Assembly (NCBI RefSeq): GCF_014274685.1
Contig: NZ_CP060393.1
Location: forward strand, 3,159,501-3,223,500
Length of the DNA: 64,000 bases
Reading direction: 5' to 3'
DNA from: Edaphobacter sp. 4G125
Lineage (GTDB): Bacteria > Acidobacteriota > Terriglobia > Terriglobales > Acidobacteriaceae
Positions 62,941-64,000 of the stretch are shown in pieces. The position numbers and the translations under genes are program-made. The first letter of the stretch is position 1. The number at the start of each line of letters is the position of its first letter. The notes below the pieces were generated by a model, which made no database searches, was not told where the DNA came from, and saw only the letters and a list, made by a program, of their open reading frames with translations.

Positions 62941-64000
62941 ATGACGAAGAAGCCCAACCCGACTCCCCGAACACCCCTTCCCTTCCTTGGAATAGCCTGC
63001 GCAGTCGGGGTTTCAACAATGTATTACAACCAGCCTTTGCTGGAAGAGATCGGACGCACGTACGGTGCGACAGCCGGGCGCACAGGATTTATCGCTGTCG
63101 CCACGCAGGTCGGATACGCGATCGGCCTGTTGTGCTTTGTTCCATTAGGCGATGTGCTGGAGCGACGCGCGCTTATGATGCGCATGTTCGCTGCGGTTGC
63201 GGTCGCACTCATCTTTGTCGCACTGGCTCCGACGCTTGCCTGGATGATTGTGGGTTCGGTTTTGATCGGCATTCTGTCCTCCGTAACTCATGTTGTGCTG
63301 CCGATCGCTCCGGACCTTGTCAGCCACGAAGAACGCGGCCGCGCCATCGGCACAGTAATGACGGGCCTGCTGCTGGGAATTCTGCTGGCCCGCACCTTTG
63401 CAGGCTGGATCAGCCATCTGACAGGTTGGCGCTACGTCTTCGGTATCGCCGCTGTGATGAATGGAGCTTTTGTACCGCTGCTCTGGCGCATTATGCCGAA
63501 GCTGCCTCCAAAGCAGAAACTCGGTTACGGCGAAGCGATGCGTTCTCTCTGGACGCTTTATCGCACCCAGCCCTTGCTGCGCGAGTCTGGTGAGATCGGC
63601 GCGCTGGTCTTTGCCTCCTTCAGTTGCTTCTGGACGACGCTCGCGTTTCTGCTCGAGAGTCATTACCATCTCGGAGCAGGAGTGGCGGGAACGTTTGGGC
63701 TGGTCGGCGCAGCTGGAGCGATGGTCGCGCCGCTGGCAGGCAAACTTGCAGACCGACACGGCTCCCGATGGGTAATCTCCGTCGGTATGGCGTTGCTGGC
63801 TTTCTCCTACTTCTTCCTTTGGGGCCAGGAGCGAGCCCATGCTGCCGTTACGGTGCATCTGATCGCTTTGGCCATTGGAGTCATTGTGCTGGATATCGGA
63901 GCACAGATGTGCCAGGTGGCCAACCAGACACGCATCTTTGGATTGCTTCCTTCGGCACGCAGCCGGCTTAACACCGTCTATATGACGATCTACTTCACGG
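62941..64000 (+). CDS. MFS transporter, truncated at the window edge
   Basis: The ATG at 62941 opens a frame that stays open to the end (353 residues). It has STMYYNQPLLEEIGRTYGAT, FVPLGDVLERRALMMRMFAA, HEERGRAIGTVMTGLLLGIL, and APLAGKLADRHGSRWVISVG, so at least ten helices of a YnfM/Cmr-like drug or metabolite exporter are visible. The 3' end is missing. Confidence 0.88.
   Translation, partial: MTKKPNPTPRTPLPFLGIACAVGVSTMYYNQPLLEEIGRTYGATAGRTGFIAVATQVGYAIGLLCFVPLGDVLERRALMMRMFAAVAVALIFVALAPTLAWMIVGSVLIGILSSVTHVVLPIAPDLVSHEERGRAIGTVMTGLLLGILLARTFAGWISHLTGWRYVFGIAAVMNGAFVPLLWRIMPKLPPKQKLGYGEAMRSLWTLYRTQPLLRESGEIGALVFASFSCFWTTLAFLLESHYHLGAGVAGTFGLVGAAGAMVAPLAGKLADRHGSRWVISVGMALLAFSYFFLWGQERAHAAVTVHLIALAIGVIVLDIGAQMCQVANQTRIFGLLPSARSRLNTVYMTIYFT

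Overview
The window looks like chromosome from a member of the Acidobacteriota, most likely class Terriglobia (Granulicella, Edaphobacter or Terriglobus type). The clues are a PadR regulator next to a MacB-like duplicated orphan permease, the start of an Oar-like TonB-dependent receptor, futalosine-type menaquinone synthesis (mqnE), bacillithiol synthesis (bshA), secreted beta-propeller proteins, and moderately high GC with AT-rich intergenic pockets. This placement rests on recalled family distributions, not on a search. I see no phage, insertion sequence or CRISPR array. The only mobile-looking sequence is a family of short dispersed repeats.

Layout. 0-5.5 kb: receptor fragment, secreted sugar-phosphate-isomerase-like protein, copper ATPase CopA, ECF42-type sigma factor, small membrane protein. 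5.5-6.0 kb: gene-poor repeat region. 6-10.1 kb: uvrA and a CPBP protease, translationally coupled. 10.1-13.4 kb: four DGPF/YCII-domain proteins, a PhnB-like VOC protein and a duplicated DoxX-like protein, with a candidate ECF42 promoter at 10674. 13.4-17.5 kb: amidohydrolase divergent from a DeoR-SIS-PfkB sugar operon. 17.5-25.6 kb: beta-CASP nuclease, tRNA-Val, YdjC-type deacetylase plus bshA, LytS-like kinase, a Cys/His-rich protein containing a translated dispersed repeat, HD hydrolase, AAC(3)-family acetyltransferase, tRNA-Arg(TCG). 25.6-30.9 kb: nickel cluster (larB, larC, larE, a YiaK-like dehydrogenase, a NiCoT-like transporter). 31-36 kb: hexuronate pathway (kduD divergent from kduI-kdgK-eda). 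36.1-41.4 kb: tRNA-Arg(ACG), mqnE, a sortilin/BNR-like secreted protein and an OmpA-like protein. 41.6-46.8 kb: amtB-glnK-glnD nitrogen genes followed by a lone nuoB. 47-52.5 kb: esterase, YVTN propeller protein, degenerate M1-peptidase-like protein, rlmB. 52.6-64 kb: a second ECF operon, LytTR regulator, PadR plus permease, BON protein, methyltransferase, GH15 glucoamylase-like enzyme, acyl-CoA dehydrogenase and a truncated MFS transporter.

How the genes fit together. The nickel transporter could feed the nickel-pincer cofactor enzymes LarB/C/E. No LarA-type racemase is present, so the client enzyme is elsewhere or unknown. KduI, KduD, KdgK and Eda form a complete route from 5-keto-4-deoxyuronate to pyruvate and glyceraldehyde 3-phosphate. 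AmtB, GlnK and GlnD form the standard ammonium-sensing module. The ECF42 factor probably drives the DGPF genes 5-6 kb downstream. The DeoR-SIS-PfkB set handles an unidentified amino or keto sugar.
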